The notes under the pieces were generated by a model that made no database searches, had not been told where the DNA came from, and saw only the letters and a program-made list of their open reading frames with translations. Source: an uncultured Clostridia bacterium (lineage in GTDB: Bacteria > Bacillota > Clostridia > Oscillospirales > Acutalibacteraceae). Taken from it: DNA of 64,000 bases. Position 1 is the stretch's first letter, and the number at the start of each line of letters is the position of its first letter. The translations under genes and the position numbers were made by a program. Below are positions 1 through 8,119 of the stretch, piece by piece. Location of the stretch: assembly GCA_947625785.1 (NCBI GenBank), contig CANQPS010000002.1:124001-188000 (forward strand). The letters run 5' to 3'.

Positions 1-197
1 AAAATGCTTTCATAAGACTTGTTGATGGCAGAACAAATACTGAAATTTGCAGATATAATTTAACAGATAATTATTCTAATATGACAGCCGTTATATTCGG
101 AGAAGTTTACAGATATAATGGTGAATGGAAATTCAATGCCATTGGTCAAGGTACAACAGATGATGGTCTTGGTACATTGATAAAAAGATTTATGTAA
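1..197 (+). CDS. TerD-family protein, C-terminal part (truncated by window edge)
   Basis: An open frame enters from the left edge (codons from base 3) and stops with TAA at 195-197, giving about 64 residues. It reads NAFIRLVDGRTNTEICRYNL at the start, then a FGEVYRYNGEWKFNAIGQG stretch, which is the typical end of TerD/TerZ/CABP1 domains (calcium-binding proteins of tellurite and general stress operons). There is no terminator before the next gene, whose TTG start is 41 bases downstream, so the two are probably co-transcribed. Family assignment rests on pattern recognition of the C-terminal third only. Confidence 0.8.
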   Translation, partial: NAFIRLVDGRTNTEICRYNLTDNYSNMTAVIFGEVYRYNGEWKFNAIGQGTTDDGLGTLIKRFM

Positions 198-238
198 TTA
201 AGGAAAAGATTATTTGAATTTTAATGGAGGTATTTCGG

Positions 239-2989
239 TTGAAAAAATCAGAAAAGACATCTCTTAATAAAGAGGAAAATAAAAAAGATTCTGATAGCAG
301 TAAAATTGATACTAAAAAACTTGGCTTGACAGACGCTGAAGTTGAACAGTCAAGGAAGGATAATGGAAGTAATGTAATTCCCGATTCTGAACCTACTACG
401 TTTTGGAAAGAATTTAAGGAAACATTCGGTGACCCAATGATAAAAATATTGCTTGTTATTGCTGCAATTATGATAGCAATGTTTTTCTTTGGACAAGCTG
501 AAATCTATGAACCTATTGGTACAATAGTAGCGGTTATTATAGTTGCCATTGTATCCGCTAAAACGGGTGTGGCGAGTGATACAAAATATCGTGAACTCAA
601 AGACAGTACTAAAAAAGACCAATGTAAGGTTTACAGAAATGGTGTTATAACTGTTATAGATGTTGATGATGTTGTTGTCGGAGATAAAGTATTATTACAA
701 TCAGGCGATAAAATTCCGGCAGATGGTATCCTTATTTCCGGAGATTTAAGAGTGGATAACTCGGCACTCAACGGTGAAGCTGAGGAATGTAAGAAATTTG
801 CAGCAAGTGAAGATACAGAGTTTCCTGAAAATATAACAGGTGATACTTTTGTAGACAAATATTCACTTTTCAGAGGTGCAGTTGTATTTGACGGCGAAGG
901 TATCCTTGATGTAAGAAAAGTCGGCTTAAAAACAATGATGGGTAAAATGGCTGAGGAAATGCAGGAAGATGAGCCGGATTCGCCGCTTAAAGTTAAGCTT
1001 GCAAAACTTGCAAAACAAATTTCAACATTTGGTTATATAGGTGCTATTGTAATAGCATTATTATATTTAGTATATTTCATAATTCACGCAGGCGGATTTT
1101 CTCCGTTCTTTGCATTGGGTGCGACCGAAATAATCAAAAAAGTAGTAGAGGCTGTATCACTTGCGATAGTTATTATTGTATGTGCCGTTCCGGAAGGTTT
1201 ACCTCTTATGATTTCATTGGTACTTATGCAAAATACAAGTAAGATGCTTGACCATAATGTATTGGTTCGTAAGGCAGAAGGTATTGAAACGGCAGGCTCA
1301 CTTAATATTTTATTCAGTGATAAAACAGGAACTATTACAAAAGGTTCGCTCGAAGTTGTTGAATTTTTTACAGCAGATGGCAAAACAATAGAAATTGCTG
1401 ATATTGTCAAACATAATAAAATAAAAACAGAGCTTGATTTTGCTATCGGCAAAAATACGGCATCAATGTTTGACAGTGAACATAGAGTAATTGGCGGTAA
1501 TGCTACCGACCAAGCACTTATGAAATTCATTGGAGAGGAAACATTTACAAAACTCGTCAATGATACTAAAAATGAAGTTACAAGCTCACAAATATTTAAT
1601 TCAACTAATAAATTCAGCCAGGCATATATTGAAAATCAAGGCAAAGTATTCTATAAAGGTGCACCGGAAAGATTACTTGCTGTTGCATCAAAGTATCTGG
1701 ACGCTGACGGCAATATAAAGTCAATAGACAAAAAAGCACTTGATAGTAAAATTGATGAACTTGCCAAAAAAGCTATGCGTGTGTTGGCGTTTGGATATTC
1801 ACAAAAGACACTTACAGAAAATAAAATTAATGATGATATAGTTATTATTGGTCTTGTAGCAATAAGAGATGATGTAAGACCTGAGGCAAGAGATGCTATA
1901 AAAGAGGTGCAGAATGCAGGTATTCAGGTTGTTATGATTACAGGTGACAGACTTGAAACAGCGGTAGCTATTGCGAGAGATGCAGGATTATTAAAGACCG
2001 ATGATGAAATATATATCACATCAGCACAACTCAATGAAATGAGTGATGATGAAGTTAAAAAGATTATAAGAAATATAAGAGTTATAGCAAGAGCCTTGCC
2101 AACGGATAAGTCAAGAATGGTAAGACTTTGTCAGGAAATGAATTTAGTTGTAGGTATGACGGGTGATGGTGTAAATGACTCACCGGCTTTAAAAAGAGCC
2201 GATGTCGGTTTTGCTATGGGAAGTGGTACAGAGGCTGCAAAGGAAGCCGGTAAAATTGTAGTACTTGATGACAATTTCCGTTCAATTAAAGATGCAATTC
2301 TTTACGGAAGAACAATCTACCATAATATCTTAAAATTCTGTAAATTCCAGCTTGTAATTAATGTTGCGGCGGTCATAGTAAGTGCTATTGCACCATTTTT
2401 CGGAATAGAAGAACCATTGAAAGTAACACACTTATTATTTGTAAATCTTGTAATGGACGGACTTGGAGCTATGATGCTTGGAAATGAGCCTGCAAGAGAA
2501 AAATATATGAGAGAAAAACCTCGAAGAAGAGATGAAAGTATAGTAAGTAAGCCTATGATGATACAAATTGCAACAATGGGTGTGTGGCTTACAGCAGTAA
2601 GTTTCGTGTTCTTAAAACTGCCGTTTTTCCAGAGTTTCTTTACAACAGACGGTGTTTATGACAGCGGAAAACATTTAACAGCATATTTTGTATTGTTTAT
2701 CTGGAGTGCATTGTTTAATGGCTTTAATGTCAGAGATGATGGTTTTGGTATATTCAAAGACTTAAAGTTAAATCCGGGTTTCTTGAAAGTATTGTTAATA
2801 ATAGTTGTTGTACAGGCTGTTATTGTAAATGCAGGACTTATTCCTCTTGCACCATTTGAATTTATAGGTAATATGTTTAGCTGTAAACCATTTGGTATAA
2901 TTGGTTGGGGAATTGTAGCATTACTTGGATTTACAATGATTCCGGTTGACCTTATCAGAAAAGCTGTTTCGGGTGCCGGAAAGAAATAA
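239..2989 (+). CDS. Calcium-transporting P-type ATPase (PMCA-like)
   Basis: A P2-type cation ATPase that would use ATP to pump Ca2+ out across the membrane. It shows an N-terminal cation-ATPase domain, the actuator region, the M4 motif AVPEGLP, the phosphorylation site SDKTGTIT, the hinge TGDGVNDSPAL, and the M6 motif NLVMD, which resembles plasma-membrane Ca2+ ATPases. About 916 residues, full length. I chose TTG at 239: GGAGG at 226-230 lies eight bases upstream, and the ATG at 224 is part of that ribosome binding site. It follows a TerD gene closely. A second, different Ca2+ ATPase lies at 30651-33296. Ca2+ specificity is inferred from family resemblance. Confidence 0.9.
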   Translation: MKKSEKTSLNKEENKKDSDSSKIDTKKLGLTDAEVEQSRKDNGSNVIPDSEPTTFWKEFKETFGDPMIKILLVIAAIMIAMFFFGQAEIYEPIGTIVAVIIVAIVSAKTGVASDTKYRELKDSTKKDQCKVYRNGVITVIDVDDVVVGDKVLLQSGDKIPADGILISGDLRVDNSALNGEAEECKKFAASEDTEFPENITGDTFVDKYSLFRGAVVFDGEGILDVRKVGLKTMMGKMAEEMQEDEPDSPLKVKLAKLAKQISTFGYIGAIVIALLYLVYFIIHAGGFSPFFALGATEIIKKVVEAVSLAIVIIVCAVPEGLPLMISLVLMQNTSKMLDHNVLVRKAEGIETAGSLNILFSDKTGTITKGSLEVVEFFTADGKTIEIADIVKHNKIKTELDFAIGKNTASMFDSEHRVIGGNATDQALMKFIGEETFTKLVNDTKNEVTSSQIFNSTNKFSQAYIENQGKVFYKGAPERLLAVASKYLDADGNIKSIDKKALDSKIDELAKKAMRVLAFGYSQKTLTENKINDDIVIIGLVAIRDDVRPEARDAIKEVQNAGIQVVMITGDRLETAVAIARDAGLLKTDDEIYITSAQLNEMSDDEVKKIIRNIRVIARALPTDKSRMVRLCQEMNLVVGMTGDGVNDSPALKRADVGFAMGSGTEAAKEAGKIVVLDDNFRSIKDAILYGRTIYHNILKFCKFQLVINVAAVIVSAIAPFFGIEEPLKVTHLLFVNLVMDGLGAMMLGNEPAREKYMREKPRRRDESIVSKPMMIQIATMGVWLTAVSFVFLKLPFFQSFFTTDGVYDSGKHLTAYFVLFIWSALFNGFNVRDDGFGIFKDLKLNPGFLKVLLIIVVVQAVIVNAGLIPLAPFEFIGNMFSCKPFGIIGWGIVALLGFTMIPVDLIRKAVSGAGKK

Positions 2990-3014
2990 TTTATTTCTAT
3001 AATACAAAAATTTT

Positions 3015-3045
3015 AAGGGTTGTCTATATAAGACAACCCTTATTT
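3015..3045 (+). terminator. Rho-independent terminator after the Ca2+ ATPase
   Basis: AAGGGTTGTCT and AGACAACCCTT form an 11-bp perfect stem around an ATATA loop, followed by TATTTT. It ends the TerD/ATPase transcript before the convergent Enzyme I-like gene. Confidence 0.85.
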
Positions 3046-3064
3046 TAATAGTAAAAAATATAAA

Positions 3065-3757
3065 TTATTGATATATTTCTATATCTGCATTATTAATCTT
3101 AATAATATTATTTTCTTTAGCTATATTGAGTATATTTTTAACACCAACTATAATTGGTATGTTTTCGGTTTGTGCAATTAATAATGAGTGAGTTTGTGTC
3201 ATATTGCTTTGTGTAATAATTCCCTTGATACTATTTTTATTAATTAATGCAAGGTCAATACAGCCAATTTTATTTGTCACCAAAACGCAAGGATTATTAT
3301 TTTTAATACTGCAATCAAGCGGAAAATTATTTATTTCATTTATAAGGTAATAACCTATTTCGTCAAGGTCATTAATTCTTTCTTTTATATAAGGGTTGTC
3401 TATTTCCCTAAAAGTATCCATTAAATCTTTAACTGTTTTATATATAGCATATTCGCAAGTATAGTTATTTTCGTTAATAAGTTTTATAGGGGTATCAATA
3501 AATGTTCTGTCTTTAAACAACATAAGAAATGCACCAAAAATTTCCTGTGACTTATCATTCCATAAAACAGGCATTTGTTCGTAAATATATTGAGTTTTAT
3601 CTATTAAAGAACTATAAGCTGTTTCTATTTTTTCTATTTCGCTATTTATGTTTTGAGCAATTTTAGGTTTGATATTTGATTTTTGTCTTTTTATTATATG
3701 AGCGATACACTCGGATTTACCTTGGCAAACCGTATAATTATTTGATATTTTTATCAT
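3065..3757 (-). CDS. Short PTS Enzyme I-like protein (N-domain plus phosphohistidine domain only)
   Basis: 230 residues against about 570 for PTS Enzyme I. Residues about 75-145 follow the HPr-binding helical domain of Enzyme I (a YAIYKTVKDLMDTFREIDNP stretch, then KERINDLDEIG). Residues 179-205 follow the mobile phosphohistidine segment: GIITQSNMTQTHSLLIAQ, with His190 where Enzyme I is phosphorylated. The usual GGRTSH context is lost, with only TH kept. The SPGIA start and the whole C-terminal PEP-binding barrel are absent, so it cannot autophosphorylate from PEP as Enzyme I does. No HPr or PTS gene is nearby. It is divergent from the YmdB gene across a 130-base promoter region. It may be a regulatory phosphoacceptor or a relic; I favour a diverged stand-alone protein because the frame is intact. 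Confidence 0.65.
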   Translation of the reverse strand: MIKISNNYTVCQGKSECIAHIIKRQKSNIKPKIAQNINSEIEKIETAYSSLIDKTQYIYEQMPVLWNDKSQEIFGAFLMLFKDRTFIDTPIKLINENNYTCEYAIYKTVKDLMDTFREIDNPYIKERINDLDEIGYYLINEINNFPLDCSIKNNNPCVLVTNKIGCIDLALINKNSIKGIITQSNMTQTHSLLIAQTENIPIIVGVKNILNIAKENNIIKINNADIEIYQ

Positions 3758-3808
3758 ATCTGCATCTCCGTATATTAAATAAATACCTTTAAAATGTATC
3801 TATTTTAT

Positions 3809-3832
3809 TGTATAATACTATCATACAATATA
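3809..3832. promoter_or_regulatory. Inverted repeat in a divergent promoter region
   Basis: ATTGTAT and ATACAAT flank nine bases between the divergent Enzyme I-like and YmdB genes, with a TATAAT inside the left arm. This is a plausible shared promoter or operator; no regulator is identified. Confidence 0.35.
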
Positions 3833-3895
3833 TACATAAATTTAATTTTCTATTTTATAAAAATAAACTTAAGTTTTTAGGGACTGGTGAATATT

Positions 3896-4669
3896 TTGAG
3901 AGTACTTTGTATAGGTGATGTAGTAGGAAATATAGGTTGTAATTTTTTAAGAAACAAACTGCCTCAGCTTAAAAAACAAAAAAATATAAATCTTGTTGTT
4001 GCCAATGGTGAAAATTCTTCTGACGGGAACGGCGTAACTCCTGCATCTGCAAGATTTTTATTTGATAGCGGAGTTGATGTGATAACATCTGGTAATCACG
4101 CATTCAGAAGAAAAGAGAGTTATGAATATTACGATAATGAACCTTTTATAATAAGACCGGCAAATTTTCCGAGTGGGACAACTCCCGGTAAAGGTTCTTG
4201 TATAGTTGATATGGTAAAATATCAAGTGTGTGTTATTAATCTTATGGGAACGATGTTTATGGATACACTTGACAGTCCGTTCAGAATTGTAGATGACTTG
4301 CTGAATAAATATAAAGACTGCAAGATAAAAATTATAGATTTTCACGCAGAAACAACATCTGAAAAACAGGCTCTTGCCTATTATCTTGACGGAAAGGTAT
4401 CTGCTGTATTTGGTACACATACACACACTCAAACGGCAGATGAATGTATTCTTAATAAAGGAACAGGTTTTATAACAGATGTTGGTATGACAGGAACAAT
4501 TCATTCAATATTAGGTGTGAAGCCTGAACTTGTTATAAAAAAGTTCGTTGAAAGAATGCCGGTAAGGTTCGATTTAGCAGATGGGGAATGTCGAATGGAC
4601 TGTATTATATTTGATATAGATGAGAAATCGGGAAAAACCATATCCGTTGAAAGATTAAGAATTTTATAA
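3896..4669 (+). CDS. ymdB: YmdB-type metallophosphoesterase (2',3'-cyclic nucleotide phosphodiesterase family)
   Basis: About 257 residues, the usual length of the TIGR00282 family (YmdB in Bacillus, Dr1281 in Deinococcus), di-metal phosphodiesterases acting on cyclic nucleotides and linked to RNase Y and biofilm control. Metal-site motifs are in order: CIGDVVG at the start, ANGENSSDGNG, SGNHAF, DFHAETTSEK and FGTHTHTQTAD. I prefer TTG 3896 (MRVLCIGDVVG, matching family N-termini), with GGTGA five bases upstream; GTG 3887 sits only three to four bases behind AGGGA. In Bacillus it is adjacent to rny; here rny is about 10 kb away. The catalytic function is inferred from family. Confidence 0.88.
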   Translation: MRVLCIGDVVGNIGCNFLRNKLPQLKKQKNINLVVANGENSSDGNGVTPASARFLFDSGVDVITSGNHAFRRKESYEYYDNEPFIIRPANFPSGTTPGKGSCIVDMVKYQVCVINLMGTMFMDTLDSPFRIVDDLLNKYKDCKIKIIDFHAETTSEKQALAYYLDGKVSAVFGTHTHTQTADECILNKGTGFITDVGMTGTIHSILGVKPELVIKKFVERMPVRFDLADGECRMDCIIFDIDEKSGKTISVERLRIL

Positions 4670-4671
4670 AT

Positions 4672-4896
4672 TTAAGAGTTTTTATTTTCATCAAGAATTT
4701 TTTGAAGGCGGGATATTTCTTTTTTATAGTCCTTTGAGTATATATTATAGGTGCTGCAAATTTTTTTATAATGTTTTATTTCCTCTTTATCGCCATTGTT
4801 TTTTAAAAGATAATCAAGACGATTATAATTATATTCAATTTCTTTAAGAACAGCAAGTTTTCCATAAAGAGATGGCGGAATATCTTTTTTATACAT
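4672..4896 (-). CDS. Small charged hypothetical protein
   Basis: 74 residues, rich in Lys, Glu, Tyr and Asn, predicted largely helical, with no Cys, membrane segment or recognisable domain. It is judged real because AAGGAG precedes the ATG at good spacing and the frame is otherwise unopposed. It converges with the YmdB gene with only two bases between their stop codons. Function unknown. Confidence 0.55.
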   Translation of the reverse strand: MYKKDIPPSLYGKLAVLKEIEYNYNRLDYLLKNNGDKEEIKHYKKICSTYNIYSKDYKKEISRLQKILDENKNS

Positions 4897-4919
4897 TTGC
4901 TTATTTTCTCCTTTTTCAA

Positions 4920-5165
4920 AAAATTTTTTAGCAAGTCGGGGCGTGGCGTTGTCCCTCCCCCATAATTGCTCCGCCCTTAACCCGCAAGCCTTTTAAAAAA
5001 GGCTTGACCTAAAACTTTTGTTTTAAAAAAGTTAAAAGTTTTTGAAAGTTTTAAGAAAACTTTTTTCAAAAAGTTTTCTTAACGGGTCGAGGGCAGAGCC
5101 CTCGTGGGGGTGTGGGGCAAAGCCCCGCTCTTAAACACTTCTGAAAGGGGCGAAGCCCCGCCAAA
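4920..5165. repeat. Dispersed multi-hairpin repeat, copy A
   Basis: A 245-base block with much higher GC at its edges. The core, 4968-5107, recurs at 46899-47039. It contains nested hairpins: AAGCCTTTT/AAAAGGCTT, then a 13-bp stem AAGAAAACTTTTT/AAAAAGTTTTCTT. GC-rich flanks such as GGGGCAAAGCCCC and GGGGCGAAGCCCCG form further hairpins. No coding potential. It lies between the divergent 74-residue gene and the dacF-like gene. It resembles the interspersed palindromic repeats common in Clostridia genomes; no transposase is attached. Confidence 0.8.
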
Positions 5166-5209
5166 TTAAATTATTTTATTATAACATATTGGGAGATGTT
5201 TTTTAATAT

Positions 5210-6553
5210 ATGAAAAAAATTTTAATTTTCTTGTTTACTGTTTTTATAACATTAACATTTATTTTTAAATCATCAAATGTTAATGCCATTACATTTGATA
5301 TAGATTTTGATACCGAAACAAATTCTATATATCTTGTTAATCTTGATACTAATGCACCTATATATGAAAAAAATGCTGATACTCAAAGAGCAATCGGAGG
5401 ATTAGTCAAGATTATGACATACATAGTGACCTGCGAACAAATAAAGGATTTGGAAAATACAAAAGTTACTATCAAAGAAGATGTTATTAATTTATTGAGA
5501 GGAACAGGAAGCGCATTATCAGGATTTAAGGACGGCGAAGAAGTTACGATTTTACAGCTTCTTTATTGTTTAATGGTATCGGTAGGAAATGATGCCGCTT
5601 TGATATTGGCAGATTATATTGGTGACGGAGATATTAATAAATTTGTCGATATGATGAATGAAAAAGCAAAGGATTTAGGCTGTACAAATACCAACTTCGC
5701 TAATCCAACGGGATTGTACCACGAAAATAATTACAGTACGGCGAAAGATGTTTATATAATGTCAAATTATGCTTTGAGTTTGCCTTATTTTAATGAAATA
5801 GTTAATACAAAATTTAAATATATATTTAGTGAAGATGATGGCAGATATGTGGTGACAACAAATTATATGATAGACCGTAACAGAGGCGGAGATTATTATT
5901 ATAAATATGCCAGTGGTATAAAGTCGGGAAGTGATGGTAAAGATTCCGGATATTGCGTTGTATCAACGGCGGAAAATAACGGTTTTGCATATATGTGTGT
6001 ATCATTAGGTGCGGCAACACAGGACAGCGAAGGCAATCAGCTTGATAATATGGCTATGAAGGAAAGTGCTAAAATATATGATTGGGCATTTAGAGAACTT
6101 GATATAAGAACTATAATGAATACAAAAAATTCTATATGTGAAGTACCGGTTGAATTGGCTTGGAATAAAGATACATTATTGTTATTACCGGCGAACAATT
6201 TTTCTATGTTATTGCCATCATATATAAATTCTTCAAATATAAATTACTCGGTTAATATTCCTAAAAGTGTAAGAGCACCCATAAATGAGGGTGATGCTAT
6301 CGGGACGGTTACGCTAAAATATAATGGCAGTATATTAACAACAATAGATTTAGTTGCCTCTGAAAGTATAGAAAGAAGCGAATTGCTTTATAATAAAGAA
6401 TTTATATTAAATATAGTTACATCAAAGTGGTTTTTTCTGGCTATCGGAGTAATTATTTTATTAATTATAATATATATTATATATGCTATTATAAAAAATA
6501 AAAAAAGGCGTAATCAACAAAAATACAAAGTTAAAAAATACAGAAACTTATAA
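5210..6553 (+). CDS. DacF-like (peptidase S11 fold) protein lacking both catalytic serines
   Basis: 447 residues: signal segment 1-26, an S11 penicillin-binding domain from about 30, a C-terminal domain, and a membrane anchor at about 405-427 followed by a basic tail, as in DacF/PBP5 D-Ala-D-Ala carboxypeptidases. The fold markers are clear (NPTGLYHENNYSTAKD at 165-180). The active-site motifs are altered. SxxK reads Gly64-Leu-Val-Lys67, so the nucleophile serine is glycine (codon GGA). SxN reads Val125-Gly-Asn127. KTG is Lys238-Ser-Gly240. A classical acyl-serine mechanism is therefore not possible. It is probably a pseudoenzyme on the cell surface, perhaps structural or regulatory in peptidoglycan or spore work. 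Start ATG 5210 has GGGAG upstream. Confidence 0.85.
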   Translation: MKKILIFLFTVFITLTFIFKSSNVNAITFDIDFDTETNSIYLVNLDTNAPIYEKNADTQRAIGGLVKIMTYIVTCEQIKDLENTKVTIKEDVINLLRGTGSALSGFKDGEEVTILQLLYCLMVSVGNDAALILADYIGDGDINKFVDMMNEKAKDLGCTNTNFANPTGLYHENNYSTAKDVYIMSNYALSLPYFNEIVNTKFKYIFSEDDGRYVVTTNYMIDRNRGGDYYYKYASGIKSGSDGKDSGYCVVSTAENNGFAYMCVSLGAATQDSEGNQLDNMAMKESAKIYDWAFRELDIRTIMNTKNSICEVPVELAWNKDTLLLLPANNFSMLLPSYINSSNINYSVNIPKSVRAPINEGDAIGTVTLKYNGSILTTIDLVASESIERSELLYNKEFILNIVTSKWFFLAIGVIILLIIIYIIYAIIKNKKRRNQQKYKVKKYRNL

Positions 6554-6558
6554 TTATA

Positions 6559-6592
6559 AATAGCTGTAACTTTTTAGTTACAGCTATTTTTT
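6559..6592 (+). terminator. Rho-independent terminator after dacF-like gene
   Basis: AATAGCTGTAAC and GTTACAGCTATT form a 12-bp stem around TTTTTA, followed by TTTT. It also lies just before the end of the convergent small gene at 6602. Confidence 0.85.
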
Positions 6593-6601
6593 GATGGTAT
6601 T

Positions 6602-6772
6602 TCAGATAATTGAATATTGAAACATTTCCCATTTTAGATTAGTACCTTCTGTTATGTCTTCGGGCAATAATGCTCTTGCAACAAGAATACCATCATTATC
6701 ATTTATATCTGTTCGATATAATATAGCATAATCACCATCAATTTTTTTTACAGTATAATAAAAAGTATCCAT
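6602..6772 (-). CDS. Small DUF3006-like protein
   Basis: A 56-residue frame, MDTFYYTVKKIDGDYAILYR and onward, ending FQYSII. The GDYAILY and ARALLPEDITEG segments resemble the GDYAVLE and LLPEG-EGD signature of the small DUF3006 domain proteins. GAGGTGG lies seven bases before the ATG. Function unknown; a stand-alone gene between the dacF-like gene and rpsI. Confidence 0.6.
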   Translation of the reverse strand: MDTFYYTVKKIDGDYAILYRTDINDNDGILVARALLPEDITEGTNLKWEMFQYSII

Positions 6773-6907
6773 AATAACCCACCTCTATGTAATAAATATT
6801 GTCTTTTATACGGGAGAAAATCCCAAATATTTTATCGTCAGCTTAAAACACATAAGATAATCGTTGGAAGCGGTATTTGCAGAAGTTGCTGAGCAGTCCA
6901 TAAAATA

Positions 6908-6943
6908 AGAAAAAACCTTGGAAACACTGTGGTTTCCAAGGTT
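6908..6943 (-). terminator. Terminator of the rplM-rpsI operon
   Basis: AACCTTGGAAAC and GTTTCCAAGGTT pair over 12 bp around a six-base loop. On the minus strand it is followed by TTTTTTC. Confidence 0.85.
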
Positions 6944-6971
6944 TGCTGAATTTCTTTTGTGAACCTTTGAA

Positions 6972-7373
6972 TTATCTCTTCGAGAATTGTGGAGCACGCC
7001 TTGCTGCTTTCAAGCCGTACTTCTTTCTTTCTTTCATTCTTGGGTCACGAGTTAAGAAACCGGCTTTCTTTAACTTTGGACGAAGTGCCTCAGCATCATA
7101 TTGCAGTAATGCTCTTGAAATACCGTGGCGGATAGCACCTGCCTGACCGGTAACACCGCCGCCTGCCACACGACATACGATATCAAATTTATCTGCTGTA
7201 TCTGTAAGAACGAGAGGCTGACGAACTATAAGTTTAAGAGTTTCAAGACCGAAATAGTTGTCAATATCTCTGTCGTTAATAGTTACCTTACCTGTACCTT
7301 GATATAATCTAACTCTTGCAACAGAACTTTTTCTTCTGCCTGTTCCGTAAAAATATGGTGTCTTATCATACAT
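6972..7373 (-). CDS. rpsI: 30S ribosomal protein S9
   Basis: 133 residues of uS9: N-terminal [20 protein letters not shown], central [20 protein letters not shown], and the basic C-terminus ending in SKR that reaches the ribosomal P site. It lies 18 bases downstream of rplM, the universal uL13-uS9 operon order, and ends at a strong terminator. Confidence 0.98.
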   Translation of the reverse strand: MYDKTPYFYGTGRRKSSVARVRLYQGTGKVTINDRDIDNYFGLETLKLIVRQPLVLTDTADKFDIVCRVAGGGVTGQAGAIRHGISRALLQYDAEALRPKLKKAGFLTRDPRMKERKKYGLKAARRAPQFSKR

Positions 7374-7391
7374 AATAAAATTCCTCCTCTC

Positions 7392-7820
7392 TTACTTATC
7401 CCAAACTTCTGGTTTTTGAGCAGCGTGATTATGCTGAGCGCCAGCAAATACACGAAGTCTTGTTTCAGCAGCACGACCGATAGTGTTGTTAGGTATCATA
7501 CCTTTAACAGCCAATTCCATAGCCTTCTCAGGATTTTTAGCCATAAGAATATCGTATCTTGTAGCTTTCATATGACCTATATATCCTGTATGACGATAAT
7601 AATATTTTTGAGTAAGTTTTTTACCTGTAAGAATTGCCTTATCACAGTTAATTATGATAACGTGGTCACCGCAATCTACATGAGGTGTAAAAGTTGGTTT
7701 ATGTTTGCCACGAAGTAAAACAGCAGCTTGTGCCGCTACACGGCCGAGTGGTTTATTTGCAGCGTCTAATATATACCACTTGCGTTCAACCTGACCTGCC
7801 TTTGCCATATAAGTTGACAT
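7392..7820 (-). CDS. rplM: 50S ribosomal protein L13
   Basis: 142 residues of uL13: ERKWYILDAANKPLGRVAA near the start, GDHVIIINCDK, YYRHTGYIGHMK, and MIPNNTIGRAAETRLRVFAG. First gene of the rplM-rpsI transcript, with AAGGAGG before the ATG. The roughly 95-base leader from the predicted start site could hold an L13-type autoregulatory leader, but I could not recognise its consensus by eye. Confidence 0.98.
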   Translation of the reverse strand: MSTYMAKAGQVERKWYILDAANKPLGRVAAQAAVLLRGKHKPTFTPHVDCGDHVIIINCDKAILTGKKLTQKYYYRHTGYIGHMKATRYDILMAKNPEKAMELAVKGMIPNNTIGRAAETRLRVFAGAQHNHAAQKPEVWDK

Positions 7821-7921
7821 AGCGTATTCCTCCTTAGAATTCAGAAAATATTGTATTAAAACTCTATATATTCTACAATTTTATTTTATACATATATAAG
7901 AGTACTTTTTCAGCAAGTTTG

Positions 7922-7950
7922 ATAATAACATATTCGCAGGTATATGTCAA
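7922..7950 (-). promoter_or_regulatory. Sigma-A type promoter of rplM-rpsI
   Basis: On the minus strand, TTGACA (7950-7945), 17 bases, TATTAT (7927-7922). It is near consensus, as expected for a highly expressed ribosomal operon. Confidence 0.85.
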
Positions 7951-8119
7951 CACTTTTTTTATAAAAATTTAATTTACATTATTAAAATCTCTTTTAATCT
8001 TGTAAATTCTCTTGTAAACTCTTATATACTCGTTTGTCATTTTTAAAAAACGATGTTTATTTATATAGATTTGTTGCAATAATAATTGTATATTTTAATA
8101 GAAAAGGATTGATTTTTAA

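Noticed and set aside
7821..7960. An L13 autoregulatory leader before rplM
   Set aside because: The leader is about the right length, but I could not match the conserved motif, so it is mentioned only in the rplM entry.
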